Shown: positions 33,453-47,266, numbered from the stretch's first letter. The stretch is 64,000 nucleotides of DNA from Adiantum capillus-veneris (GCA_014529385.2 CM043961.1:17774478-17838477), one strand, 5' to 3'. Notes: generated by a model from the sequence alone, not told the origin. Numbers and translations are program-made.

Positions 33453-36193
33453 GGTAACTTATTGCACCATATCGACCAAGGTCACTCTTAGTACAATATT
33501 CTAGTCCGCTCGAAGTCCTTTTAGCAAAATAAAATAGACGGTTGAGAATAAGATAAGAGATAGTAGGAAAAAGAATAATAAATTAATTAATTTCTATATC
33601 TTTAAAAAATTGGGGTTTAGACACAAAGTGTCTTGAAAGTTTCTAATAAATCCTAATGGCTCTGCCATAGAGCACCCGATAGTAGCCACTGTGACATCCT
33701 TCCACCAATGGATCATAGCTATCCCATTCTTTGAGGATATTGGGCAGTTGATCCCAATAATGTTTCTTGATTTTTGGTTGAAATATTTTCTCATTAGCAT
33801 GTGACTCATTCTACTACCGATTAAGTGATCAGTTAGTTACAAGTACTCCCATTTTGTTGTGAACTATTGCCTTTTTGTAACCAAAATAGTCATCAACATA
33901 AGCAGAGTCTTTAGGAAACACGTTTGGTGTGCCCCATCCATCAGAGCTGTGTATATTTGCACAATTTGCAAGGCCCTAGGGTCTCTTATAGGCATTGTAT
34001 AAAATTTCTACATGGTGAGGATTGTGGATTATGGACTTTCCAAACAAGTCAAAGAACAATTTTCAAGGTATCGAGCTAAAGGAATGTTGGTCATTGGTCA
34101 GGCATTGATGGTCCCATAAATTGAACATGACAATGTTCAAACATTCTGGAGCCATTACTAAGGGAAGTATGTCCCTAGCTATCCAAGTTTCCTTTGTTGA
34201 TCGTAGGGTAAGTTCATAAACATTTATGTACAACATTTGGTTAGTGGCAATGATCTCCTTTCCCAACTTGGATTGAATCCATTCAATTCTCCCAATGGGC
34301 GAGGGTCTATGTTTGGGTGATCTAAACTCAGGGTTCTTGTAGAATAATGGTACCAAGCTCAGAATGTATTAGGCACAATACAATTTGTGGATAGTAACCT
34401 CTTCTTCTCTTTTCCATCATGCGTGGTAATGATAAATCGTTGCACTTTCACTCTTGTTTAAAAATTCTCTTTCGCCACATAAGACGAGAGAGTATATTTG
34501 CCCATATCCCTCGAGGTAACATGTGAGTCATCTACACACACATCCCATCACTCAAGTTAGTTAGAATGGTAAAACAAAAGATCCAAGATCAAATATTATG
34601 ACCTTAAAACAATACAAATCATATAAAAATCAAACTTTTATAACCGTAAGAGCCAAAAAGATACATAGTGCTTTTAGTAAGATACATAAATATGAAAGGG
34701 TCCTATCATGAACCAATTTTTGGTTCCTATAACTGAGGTTCTACCCTTATATTTTATATCTCGAGTTTTAAAGTTTAGAACTTCAACTTGTGCACTAAGA
34801 TTGACATCCTCCTTCCCATACCATTCTTCCCCTCGAGATACATCCATCGGTGGTATTGCATTAAAGCAATAACATGAGCGTGTTGTTCATTTACATCATT
34901 CTTCTAGGAATATCTATTTGAGTTCACTACAATTGGATGTGCCTGAGCAAAGTCATTAATGCATCTAGGCTTCTCATAGTCATCAAAGGTAATAGTGACA
35001 TTGTGAGGATTCTATTTAATAATAGGGCCGTAGACTCTATTGAACCAATATTGAGGTACTTAAAAGAATTGGTTGCCTCCATTTGACTTTTTACAAACTC
35101 TGATTATGACTTTTCACAAAAGCCATATCTTTGATTTAGCATTCAGAGGGCCTTCTAGGCTAAGAATCATCTCTCGAATAATTGGTATGTCTAGAAACGA
35201 GCACAGGTTAAGGTAAAGAACACATCCGTGTACTTTGATGTTGCCTTCTTGGACCTTTTCCTTGACCTAGAGCTGTAGATCAATCATATACCTATCAGGC
35301 ACTTATGTCTGATGTTCAGGTTGGGCTTCAACATACAACTCACATTCTACATAAGTGTTCGGAACAAGGTAATCTCTAGCCCCCTTTGAAGCTCTAACCA
35401 CTTCAACTCCCCAATGAATATTGAATTTGATCGCATAGTTGAAAAAGACTTTTTGCACAAAATCACTTAGGAGTTCATCTACACAATTAAAAAAGATCCA
35501 TCTAAAAACGAGACAAGGAGAGAGAAGACTTAGTACACATGTGAACCGAAACTAAGTCTATGCCCTTTATTCATCAAAATTTTATTTTTATGATTCCATT
35601 ATAATATTACTGGCATTCAAATCCTACTCTCGTAGTAGAATATAGCTTCTAGACCTAACCACATTCTGAGCTGAAGTAGCCTGAGGTTGGCAAACCAGTC
35701 TCTTGGACTATCATCAATGTAAATAAAGAACTGGCGGAAGGGTTCTTGGTGACGAAAAAGGTAACTACCATCAACACTCTTCCAACAAGTTGTGTTTCCT
35801 AGCATTGCGAAGACTTTGGTCTCGATTTCTAAGTAAAAGAGTTCCCTTGAATCCCTTGATAACTGTGTTGCCATATTTTTGAACACTATGGCCAAAATCT
35901 TGTTTCCCTTGCTACAACATCCATACGTCACTTTAGGAGCTATTTGTTACTACAAAACAAACATTCGAAGAAATCTCAAGACTGTTGTTGAACACTTCAA
36001 CCACTTTACCATAATTCAGACCACATACTTTCATACAAGAAGACAAGTTAAGTAGATACTACCAATCAATGCCACTCGTAGATGCAACATAAATATAGTA
36101 TCCTTTTCCAATCAGCATGCATGAATACGTACATGATGCACAACTAACCCGACTACTATTAGGCTTTTGGATATCCCCATAATCTTAAGAATA
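33453..36193 (-). other. Long unrecognised leader between primer site and gag
   Basis: 2.7 kb with three short minus-strand frames (33594-33809, 34063-34356, 35617-35931), one containing RDILPLVMAPECLNIVMFNL. They do not resemble a family I know. They could be a decayed extra reading frame, as found before gag in some large plant gypsy elements, or an older insertion. Confidence 0.35.
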
Positions 36194-36206
36194 GGCTTTG
36201 ATACCA
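36194..36206 (-). promoter_or_regulatory. Primer binding site of nested LTR element
   Basis: Minus-strand TGGTATCAAAGCC directly follows an LTR end CTCTCACA; one base from the tRNA-Met consensus over 12 bases. Confidence 0.8.
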
Positions 36207-36503
36207 TGTGAGAGATACCCCTCCCCACAAGTCTATGCACAAAATACACAACACCTTTATCCAATTTTTCATATACAACTTTCATTATAAAATTTCTAAT
36301 ATACATCAGAGTCGCAGAAGCATTTGCATAGGGGAGAGGTTCTCAGCGCCCAACCTAGCGTGGAGTTTAGGCCATGAGCCAGATTGCATCCAAAGGAACC
36401 TAGAGACTAGTGCTACCCCTGAATGGGTGTTATGAATGAAGCATACTCAAGAAAAAATAACATTGTGGAAGGTGAATACACCACATTACAAAAATAGAGA
36501 GTC
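36207..36503 (-). repeat. 5' LTR of nested element
   Basis: ~297 bp matching 26096-26405 with roughly 15% difference by eye. The outer end is set where similarity stops, near ATAGAGAG. Confidence 0.72.
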
Positions 36504-37040
36504 CACCATTAGAGCGTCGGTGCCTAAAGGAGTGTGTATTCCTTCTAGTCAACAGCGAGCTCTCAGAGCATGCTAATTGCTTCAAAGTGGACGAAGACTC
36601 TGAAGGAGTGGAACGACATGCCTATGAGCTGGTGCCATGTTGGATGTCGCACCACCTCCTCTGCTCAAGGTCCCAAGGAAGCATAAAACACATTTGTATC
36701 CATACTTGCTTTTTTTAAAAACACATTTTGGAGTTAAAACATGTTAATGATAAAAAATTTAAGACAAGTTAATGTTAATGCATAAGCATACCTGCATTGA
36801 TTACAATTTGATTCACATTTAAGTTTCACAAGTTTAGTATAGAGACAAGAGGGGGCAAAATTGCTCAAATACAATGTCTATGACAAAAGGGAGCAACATT
36901 GCTCAAATACAACGTCTATGACTTTAAGAGGTCTCTCTCTCATCCTCACATAACCTTAGCATAACTCTCTATGTCTATAAAGAGATCTCCATCTAAGAAA
37001 ATGTTCGGAGTTTCATCTAGGAGGTCCTCCGCATGCATCC
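36504..37040. other. CACTA internal sequence, no gene seen
   Basis: AT-rich. A GGGGCAAAATTGCTCAAATACAA-like word occurs twice (36850 and 36890), but there are no coding motifs. Confidence 0.4.
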
Positions 37041-39472
37041 CTATTTAAGAAGTAGTTTGGGCTCATCTAGTGCCACATCCGTAGATTCTTGCTCGTTTTC
37101 CTCTCTCGTCTCCTCCATGAATGCCAAGGTGGCTCGCAAATTGTAGCCCTCGTATACCCGTGCACTGCGTGGAACTACCTCTATAACACACCACCTGTTT
37201 GATTGCGACTTTGTAGGATGGAATATCACCTGCAAGAGTGACATATCTTACATGAGTGGCCAAGGCACACAAGTCCTTGAAAGTCGGATGAGGCAAAATT
37301 TACCGACTTACTTGTTCACAATGCTCGGGTAATACAAAAGTGTCTTGAAGATTAGCGTTGCAGCCCTCCATGTTTATCTTGAATCATCGCATGTTGAACA
37401 AGTCCACAAAAATCCTTTGTAGTCTAATCTCAAAATTTTGTGTAGCATACCGAAGTAAGTGAGTTCCGCTACCACAAGATCTGCATGGAGGACCATCGTC
37501 GAATTGATTGTTTGAATTTTTCCATGACTCCACAATCTTGTGTAAAATGCTTTTTGTCGATCTGTTGTTCCTTGAAATGTTGCCCTTTACACCATGTTGC
37601 CATGTATGACTTATACTACAACCAACAACTATAATAAGTGACCATCAATACAAACAACATGCCATGGGTCTAAGATTATAAGCATACCCTGGGGCTGCAT
37701 CCTCGCAAGTACTCCCACTCCTCTTTAGTCACATGTTCGCTGCATTGTTGTGTGTTTTTCAAGGCATTGTGCAACCATCTTAAGCTCATGAATATCGGTA
37801 GGCTCTCAAGACCAGTCAAATAATGCGTCGGTGGTCGTCTTTCTTGTCTCACTCAAGTCGCTCCCTTTGTCATACTTGCTTTGCATCCATATACTATGAA
37901 TCCACTTTTGCATCACTAGGTTGTGAATCATGCAAAATTGATTGCTTAGCCTCTAGATCCTCTGTCATGTTCTTTTCCACACTGACATTACACATCACAA
38001 TCCCAAAAGTGCAATCATCATCAATGGTGCACCAAAGCGTATCTCTTGCATGATCAGCTATGGAGAGCCACTCTCCAATGTACACAAGGGACTCTAAGAC
38101 CATCCAACCATCTACCATGCTATCCTCTTGACGTGCCTTCTGATGCACATGTCCCTTGAGCATTTTCATGAAACGTCCTAAAAGAACGTCCATCTGGAAT
38201 GCATTCTGCTTGCTATTTCCACCTTGTCAACTACGTGAACAAGAAGATATACTTGAATGATCAGCATGGTAGTAGGAAAGTATGTCTCAAATATGCAAAC
38301 AACCTCCACAGCATTTTGTTTGGTGGATGGAATAGAAATTGCATCAATCTCCTTCTGGGAGATCCATTGCACCAATTTCGCAAGTTTGTAGATTGTTTGG
38401 CGGACCCTAGGGGACAAAAAACCCTCAATGGACACTGGGAAAAAAAATTGCAAAACAATTTAGTATTGTGATCAAAGTCCACACACGGGTAATAGTGTGC
38501 ACATCTTGCTATGTTTTGCATTCAAAGAAATGCTTGTTGCGAGGTACCATAGGAAAATGTCGTAGCACCTTTTGCTGCACTTTTTGTCTGTGGAGAATTA
38601 TTCAACATCTCTTGGAATCCTATTTTGGACACTTTTGCATGTCCACATATTCCCCCCTAAAAAGAATGCAGTCATTAGGACAAGTGTAAATGGAATTGTG
38701 ATCTATTCCCAAGGTTCGTAGAATCTTTATTACATCCTCTCTGGAATCTAGCATCTTATTATGAGCTAGAAATATGTGCTCCTTTAGCAATCTACACAGA
38801 AAAAAACAACATCTCTCATAATTTGGTACATTATACATGTATAGTTTATTTATTGAAGTTGACACATTGCAAGAGATTACCTGAAAAGTTCCTTGATGCT
38901 AGTATCACTCCATCCCAACTTTGTTTGTATGTTGATAAGAATCAAAAGTGCCTTCAATCTAGACACTCGTACTCCATCATACAAGGGTGTGTCGGCCTCA
39001 CGCTTCATGTCATCATAGACGAGCCTTTTTGAATCCATGATCGTCTCGATCCTTTCGTCGATCTCGGGCTCAAACATAGCTTGGTTAGGGATGTGCTCTG
39101 CGTGGTCACCCTCTGATAATGAAGAGGCTACATTTTGTGCCCTCACGTATGCTACTTGAGTAAAGTGCATGCGAACACATCTATTAGGTTGCAGGAGCGT
39201 TTCTTGTTGGCCAACATCAAATTTTGATGGGTTGTAATTGGCAACAACTCGATCTATAATAGATGGGTTGAACTCACCAAACTTGTGGATGTGTTACAAA
39301 GAAATGTGCCTTGTCTGTCGCACAACATGTTTGCATTGACTACAAGGACATAAGATCCTTGTTGCAAGATAGGCATCTCGGTCAGACAGCCCCATATCAT
39401 CGTCACTACTCATAAAGACTGTGAATACCCTTAATCCTAAATTAAACATAAATTTATTCCTCTCTCTTTCTT

Positions 39473-39548
<76 letters not shown>

Positions 39549-39560
39549 CAGTAGCAATCA
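37041..39560 (-). pseudogene. TNPD-like CACTA transposase, core deleted
   Basis: Minus-strand pieces follow family order: CPCSQCKHV (transposase-associated domain, ~39345); DTPLYDGVRVSRLKALLI and GWSDTSIKEL (~39000-38890); KILRTLGIDH and CPNDCILFRGEY (~38730-38650), typical of TNP2; VLRHFPMVPRNKHFF (~38570). The TNP2 catalytic centre then appears missing. The DUF4218-like part follows: VVCIFETYFP, RWTFF and GRFMKMLKGHVHQKARQEDS (~38320-38110). DUF4216-like parts (LTYFGMLHKI; FVLPEHCEQ joined to VIFHPTKSQSNRW) are split by a likely intron (~37312-37237, GTAAGT...TTGCAG). Several frameshifts. Would cut and join element ends if intact. Confidence 0.82.
39478..39546. repeat. (CT)n microsatellite
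   Basis: About 34 CT units close to the start of the transposase remains. Confidence 0.95.
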
Positions 39561-39870
39561 AGAAACCACAAATCACATTGTAAGCTACCTCACATTCTCT
39601 AGCCATGTCCAATCCCCGCACACCTCACTCTAGAGATGCACGAAGATCAAGACCACCGTGTTATAATCTCGTCTTTATCAATGAATGTCTATATTTGTGG
39701 GTGTGAAAAATATGCACATCCACGTCTACATGACAATGCATGTAGTGGACAAATACCTTTTTTTCTTGTTCAGCTCTAGCCATGTCCTAGCTAGCGTAAA
39801 CTACCTCAAATTCTCTAGCCATGTCGGATCCCCGAGACGCAAAAATGAAAACTTCAGAAACGACTATATA

Positions 39871-40535
39871 CCTAAACCCATGGAAGCTACATGCAAGCTC
39901 ACATGCACAAATGGCTCGTGGACAAAGCAATTAAATTTTGTAGCGTTTTTGGATGCAAAAATACAACGGACTTCAGAAACGACTTTCCTACGAGCCCGTT
40001 TGCGCATGTGAGCTTGCAAACAACAACATACCTAAACCCAACAAGCTACATGCAAGCTATTTGCAAGCTCACATGCACAAACGGCTCGCAAAAAAGTAGT
40101 TTCCAAAGTTTGTAGCATTTTTGGGATACAAAAATGTAGCGAACTTCGGAGATGACTTTCCCATGAGTTTTTTATGCATGTGAGCTTGCAAACAACTACA
40201 TACCTAAACCCATGGAAGTTACATGCAAATTATTTGCAAGTTCATGTGTGAATGGCTCGCGAACAAGCCATTTTTGAAGTCCAGAGCATCTTTGGGACGC
40301 AAAGATGCAGTGGACTTCAAAAATGACTTTCCCGCGAGTGGTTTTGCATGTGAGCTTACACATAACTACATACCTAAACCTAATAAGCTACATGTATGCT
40401 ATTTGCATGCTCACATGCACAAACGGCTTGCGGACAATCCATTTCCAAAGTCCGCAGTCTTTTTGAGATGCAAAAAATGCAGCGAACTTCATAAACGACC
40501 TTCTCACGAGTCGTTTGTGCATGTGAGCGACTTCC
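39871..40535 (+). repeat. ~168-bp tandem repeat, four units with internal dyads
   Basis: Units start CCTAAACC at ~39871, 40031, 40203 and 40373. Each carries GCAAGCTCACATGC-like sequence near its start and the inverted GCATGTGAGCTTGC near its end, so each unit can fold as a hairpin. They diverge moderately. A partial unit precedes at ~39785. Confidence 0.85.
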
Positions 40536-41267
40536 TCCTCACATTCATCGCATATTTTGAAAGGCTTTACATGGTGGTGGTGGCGCGCTCTCTTGCTATA
40601 AAGAGATATTGAGCAAGGAGAACAATAAAGAAGCTCTTTTTCAAAGCACTTTACAATAGAGGAAGCCCTCTCCCACTACACACAACACAAAACACTGGCT
40701 CCACTTGCAGCCATAACTCTTTACAACCGTAGCCAAAGAAAATGTGTGAAGATGGATGTGTGTCTGTGAGAGAGAAAAAGAGAGGGTGAGAGACTACATC
40801 CCATCTCGTACATATAGTTGAGCTTCTCTACACCACCTTGTTATGTCATCCTCTCTCCAAATTGTTTACATCATAGCCCGGTTAGATTCTACTATACGGT
40901 GAATGTTGAGGAGCCAGCTTCTGGACTCTGAGCCTCTGAATGAAAGAGAAAATTCCACCGTCCACTTCAACAAAAGCTCAAAAAATCCCTTGGGCTCGTG
41001 TTCACACATGGCTGCCCTAAGGTGTGAAAATGAGATGACTGGAGGGAGGTAGATACCTAATCATCCCTCTCTCTACCTGCATTTAATTATCCTTCTCTCT
41101 ATAGAGAGGTAAAGAGGGGTCAGTTGAGCGCGATATGATAGAGAGAGAGGATAGAGACTAGAGAGATAGGGTAGAGAGAGCAATAGGAGAGTTATCTACT
41201 ATTACTCTTTCTATCCTCTCTCTCTCTCTCTACCTTCTCTCTCTATCTTCTATCTCTACATTCTATC
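40536..41267. other. CACTA internal sequence, nothing recognised
   Basis: No coding motif; purine-rich AGAGAG words increase towards 41200. Confidence 0.4.
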
Positions 41268-41430
41268 TAATTTTAAAGCCTAAACATAACCCTAAATCTA
41301 AACCATGATCCTAACCTTATATTTAAACCATAATCCTATAGCTAAGCTTTAATATAAAAGCTAAACCCTAATCCAAAAGGTATATATATCATAAATCCTA
41401 ATCCTAACCCTAATTCTAAACCCTAATCCC
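41268..41430 (+). repeat. Degenerate telomere-like (CCCTAAA) tract
   Basis: Repeated variants of the plant telomere word: AACCCTAATCC, CCTAAATCTAAACC, CCTAATCCTAACCCTAATTC, TAAACCCTAATCCC. No long perfect run. Confidence 0.6.
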
Positions 41431-41445
41431 AATTCTCTATCTCTT

Positions 41446-41447
<2 letters not shown>

Positions 41448-41481
<34 letters not shown>

Positions 41482-41578
41482 ATCATGTATGTTTCTCTCT
41501 TTCTCTCTCTCAATGTATGTATGTATATGTGTATGTGTGTGTGTAGATTGCTTCTTTATGTGTGCGCATGCATGAGTA

Positions 41579-41622
<44 letters not shown>

Positions 41623-41732
41623 GTGTGTGTGCGAGGGAGACAGAAAAGAAGGGAAGGGAGCATGAGACAGAGAGGAGAGGGAGGGATCATACCTAGCTCT
41701 CCCTCCTATCCTCGTGTGTGTGTGTGTGTGTG
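41448..41732. repeat. (CT)n and (GT)n microsatellites
   Basis: CT runs at ~41448-41480 and ~41581-41619, GT run at ~41715-41732. Confidence 0.9.
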
Positions 41733-41839
41733 TTCATGTGCGTGCGTGCATGAGAGGGAAATGAGGACATTTACCTCTTATGTATTTTTGTCGGCGCTTA
41801 CCCGCGAGCACCAAAATCAGATCTGAGTTTGGCGTTCTT

Positions 41840-41980
41840 GGGTTATTTTTACCTATAGAGTCGTCGTCACTATAGGCATCGTTGTAGCCATCGTTATATA
41901 GCGACGAATATAGTAACGCCTATAGAGATTCTCATAGCGATGGTGCGAGTTTTGATCGTCACACTATGAGCCTTGCTAAG
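41840..41980. promoter_or_regulatory. CACTA right subterminal repeat region
   Basis: Repeated CGTC.CTATAG / TATAGCGAC / CATAGCGAT words in both orientations, mirroring the left end and expected to bind the TNPA-type protein. Confidence 0.72.
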
Positions 41981-42000
41981 CTTAAGCACCTCTTGTAGTG
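41981..42000 (-). repeat. CACTA right terminal inverted repeat
   Basis: CTTAAGCACCTCTTGTAGTG, the exact complement of the left end, followed by CAT. Confidence 0.95.
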
Positions 42001-42210
42001 CATCTCAATCAGAAAGATCAATAGAAATGACTTGTACTCATCATGAAAACGTATCATGCCATTATGAAACAACTCCATGAAAGAATAATCATCTTAGTAA
42101 CAAACGATTAATACAAATGGTTTGTAATCATTATCGAAAACTATCATGGTATCATAAAGAACTCCATGGAATAATGACAAACGATCTAAGAAATCATCAT
42201 GAGGAAAAAC
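42001..42210 (+). repeat. ~92-bp tandem array, right part
   Basis: Continues the array broken at 24720: CATCATGAAAACGTATCATGCC recurs at ~42034 as it does at ~24666. Two more decaying units follow. Confidence 0.8.
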
Positions 42211-43229
42211 CACAAATTTTTTATGTTTGTAATCGGTTTTTTTAATCAAAACATACATTTTTTATGAATCATCAAAATTGTAACTCTTCAACATATGTAT
42301 CTAAGAAATAAAATGAATCAAGAAACCATAATGATTTTGACATGAGTTACCAATGATAATTAAATCATTAAAATTGTAACTCTTTGATGTCCAAATCAAA
42401 AAGGAGAATAATTCATCAATGTATAAGTCTTTGATAAAAACATCAAAATCATACTCGTTAACGTTTCTAGAGAAGAGAGATAGTATGAATTGTCAAACCA
42501 TAAGCTTCCATATTAAAATAACAAAAAGAATTATCTGAACATAATTATTTGGCATGGCATCTAATTATTAAAATTGGAATTCTTCAATATCTAAAATCAT
42601 AACACTTTATAAATAATCAAAGTCATAACCCTTCAATATCTACAATGGATACAGATCGTTTTCTTCAAGTGAAGCATTGTACATCAAATCTCTGTGTGGA
42701 ATATGATATGATGGATGCAATTTTGTCTATAACAACATCATACAACCCTAAGTAAATTTAATAAAAGAAAACCTTGATTTAATTTTTATCATAATAATCA
42801 TACGCAATTGAATAAGAAAAAATAAAAATATATAAAGTGATATAACTTGGATCTCTAACTCTTGTATATGCATCGAAATATATGTGATACTCATAAAGAG
42901 TAAATATGGAGATCAATCAATTCATCAACTTCTTTCAATGTATAAATCAAATTGAAGGTGATGTAAATTCAATATACTTAACTCTGGACCTAATTTCCTT
43001 TACAGAAACCAAATTTCATATGATGCATGAAAAGCAAATCGAAGATTCACAACAAGAAGGTCTACAATGTAAATTCGATATAATTAACTCTTGATCTAAT
43101 CTCTTTTATGCACAACAAATTGTATATGATGCATGAAAAGAAAATCAAAGATTCACAACAAAAAGCTAAGAAAACTAAGAGCTCACTTTCCTTCATGTCC
43201 AAAGAAAAAGGAGCTCGTACTTTATTTTG

Positions 43230-43232
<3 letters not shown>
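42211..43232. other. AT-rich sequence, nothing recognised
   Basis: Very AT-rich. A ~130-bp segment (GATGCATGAAAAG..AAATC.AAGATTCACAACAA) recurs at ~43020 and ~43128. Confidence 0.4.
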
Positions 43233-44830
<1,598 letters not shown>

Positions 44831-45009
44831 CTTCAAAAAAGAAAGAGCTTGCTCCATATCCCTACTCTATTTTCTTGTCCTTTCTTGACAAAATTGTGAG
44901 CCTACATTACATATACTTCCTCAAATGTATCACCATTAATGAAAGTAGTAATGTACATTCCATCCAAATTGAGCTACCAATGCACATAGAAAATGAATAG
45001 TAGTCATAC

Positions 45010-45330
45010 GATGAGTGGAAGAAAAAGTCTCTGCATAGAGTCAATATCTTTCTGCTCTGCATAACCTTTTGCAACAAGTCTAGCCCTGTAGCAAGCAATC
45101 AATCTCACCATCCAACTTACTTCTCAACTTGTAAACCCACTTTGTATCAATGGATTTTTGCCAGGAGGCAAATCACATACAATCCATGTGTCATTCTCTA
45201 TAAGTGCATCATATTCTGATTGCATAAGATGCATGGTGAGAACCTGAACGAGTACGACTAGGCCTATATAGGTGCATCCAATTTATTATCACCCAAAGTA
45301 TCATCAGCCATTTTTGCATACCTCTAGCCT
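45010..45330 (-). pseudogene. Copia reverse transcriptase fragment
   Basis: Minus strand: MQSEYDALIENDTWIV and LPPGKNP (~45225-45150), then in a shifted frame TKWVYKLRSKLDGEID (~45140-45095) and ARLVAKGY (~45080), the N-terminal blocks of Ty1/copia RT. Just upstream RPSRTRSG (~45260) fits the linker before RT. Frameshifts; the rest of RT is absent. Confidence 0.75.
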
Positions 45331-45539
45331 CTTCATTCTCAACCCTTTCCACATCAAGTACATCATGTACATCTGCATGAGTAATAGGCTAATCCATAAC
45401 ATTTTCAAAATCCCCCATAGGTTGTACATGTGACTCATTGGAATTTACATTTAAGTTTCCACCATTAAAAAGAGACAAAAATGTGTCATAAATGTCCTGT
45501 GAGCTTATATTACTCTCTCTAGTACCTACCCCTCCAAAG

Positions 45540-46290
45540 TTTCATGGCCTTCTAAAACTATTTCATTAGTCGAAGGTTAAAAAAAGGCATATTTTTGTGA
45601 TAGGGCACATTTGTGACCCTAAGGAAAAAATATGGTCATTGTGCAATTGTTGACCAATGAAACGATTTTTGATGGCCATGAAACTTTGTAAGGGTGGGAG
45701 ATATGATGCATAAATTGTCCTTGCAAAGTCTCATGGCCTTCTAAAATCATTTTGTCGGTGCAATTGCCATATTTTCCATAAGGTTCATTTGTGACCCTAT
45801 TGCAAAAGTATGGCTATCAAGTATCTTTAGAGCAGCAAGACGGTCATCGATGGACACAAAACTTTATAGAAATGGGAGAATATAGTTCATATCCAATCTG
45901 TGAAAATTTTCATGGACTTTAAAAATAGTCTTGTCGATTCACGGTTACGTAATTGCCATATCTTTGCCTGAGGGCTCATTTGTGACCTTATTGTAAAAAT
46001 ATGTTAGGCAACCCTAGATCGACGAAATGGATTTTGATGGCCATGAAAATTTGCAAGGGTAGGGAGCATAGTGCATAGCCCATCCCCACAAAGTCTCATG
46101 GCCTTCTGAATTTGTTTCCTGATTCCAAGTTGCCCTATTTCCATAGTTTTCCATACAGGCCCAAATGAGCCCTATGATAAAAATGTGGCAATTAGGTAGT
46201 CGGGATCAACAAGACATTACTGGATGCCAATGATACTTTGCAATGGAAAATAATATGGTGCATTCTTCACCTCTACAAAGTTTCTTGGGC
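45540..46290 (+). repeat. ~185-bp degenerate tandem array (satellite-like)
   Basis: Four units start with CATGGCCTTCTAAAA-like words at ~45540, 45729, 45909 and 46094; the word at ~46281 opens a fifth. Each then carries GGCTCATTTGTGACCCTAT-like and GATGGCCATGAAACTTTG-like blocks. Confidence 0.85.
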
Positions 46291-46359
46291 ATATGAAACC
46301 GCCACTAAAACTATCATGGCTAAGACACATCAACTAAAAATTTACAGTCTGTCATTTAT

Positions 46360-46680
46360 GAAAACCATAAACTATAGAAGACCCGAATATATCCATAAAT
46401 TCCAAAAAAAGATATACAATGAATATAATACATCAAGTTTGTGTGATTTAAGCACCATAAACTATATCATGGCGTGTAATATCCATAACTATCAGCTACT
46501 AAGTACACATCATCAAAATACATGGATGTGAAAACCATAAACCATATAAGGACGTACAATATCCATAACTATCAAATACAAGAGACACGAACATTAAAGC
46601 ACATAGTGTTTGGTAGATGTGAAACCATAAACTATATGATGGCGTGTAACATCCATAAAAAATACATCAAATACACAAAT
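46360..46680 (+). repeat. ~85-bp degenerate tandem array
   Basis: ACCATAAACTATA followed by ATATCCATAACTATCA-like sequence repeats at ~46365, 46447, 46532 and 46625, directly after the 185-bp array. Confidence 0.65.
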
Positions 46681-47118
46681 ATAAATATATCAATCTAAAT
46701 GTGAGCCTTACTGATTTGTGTATGGTGCTAGGTGTTCCCTATAGCCGGAGGCCTACACTACTCTTTGTGGTATGGTGTGCTGATTGATAAGTGTTGCAAC
46801 CTCTTCAGCATAAGCCTCACCATAACTGAAGATTGAGCAATGTCTAATAGAGCACATGTGCAGATAAACATGCTCAATAGAAAGGAAGGAGAAGATGGAG
46901 AGTGTGTGTGGGTGGAGCTAACCTCTCAAGTAGAATATTGAGAGAGTTATTTATTCTTATATATATACAAAGAATAAGGATAAAGTAAGTGGATGTCAAA
47001 ACATTGTGTTCGTCTCGGTGTAAGGCACATCACCTTTACTCCAGAAACCTTCCACTTAGAGGTGAGCATACCGATAATTGGATCCACAATAGGACTTTGT
47101 AGAATATACAATGGTAGG

Positions 47119-47266
47119 TGAGAGACTATTTGAATCTAGGTCCAGTAACTCTCTCAAAGCAAATGCATGTTATTCTATAGGCTCTAGTGATGTGAGAGAC
47201 TATTTCAATCTAGGTCCATTAACTCTCTCAAAGCAAATGCATGTTATTCTATAGGCTCTAGTGATG
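47119..47266 (+). repeat. 74-bp tandem duplication
   Basis: TGAGAGACTATTT...CTCTAGTGA occurs at 47119 and 47193 with three or four differences. Confidence 0.9.

Larger units (their letters stand above)
26096..36503 (-). mobile_element. LTR retrotransposon nested in CACTA
   Basis: Direct repeats of ~300 bp at 26096-~26405 and 36207-36503 are the LTRs. A tRNA-Met-type primer site (minus TGGTATCAAAGCC, 36206-36194) abuts the right LTR, so the element reads right to left. Internal gypsy gag-pol remains (33452-29697) have the same orientation and may be its own genes, although the gap from primer site to gag (~2.7 kb) is long. Target duplication not found. Confidence 0.7.
24721..42000 (-). mobile_element. 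17.3-kb CACTA (En/Spm) DNA transposon, defective
   Basis: The termini CACTACAAGAGGTGCTTAAG at 24721 and its exact complement at 41981-42000 are perfect 20-bp inverted repeats, flanked by the 3-bp direct repeat CAT (24718-24720, 42001-42003). Subterminal TATAGCGAC-type repeats lie at both ends. Minus-strand remains of a TNPD-like transposase (39560-37041) and a TNPA-like protein (25966-25703) lie inside in the usual order. Much of the length is a nested LTR element (26096-36503). The transposase lacks its central domain, so the copy can move only in trans, if at all. Confidence 0.93.
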
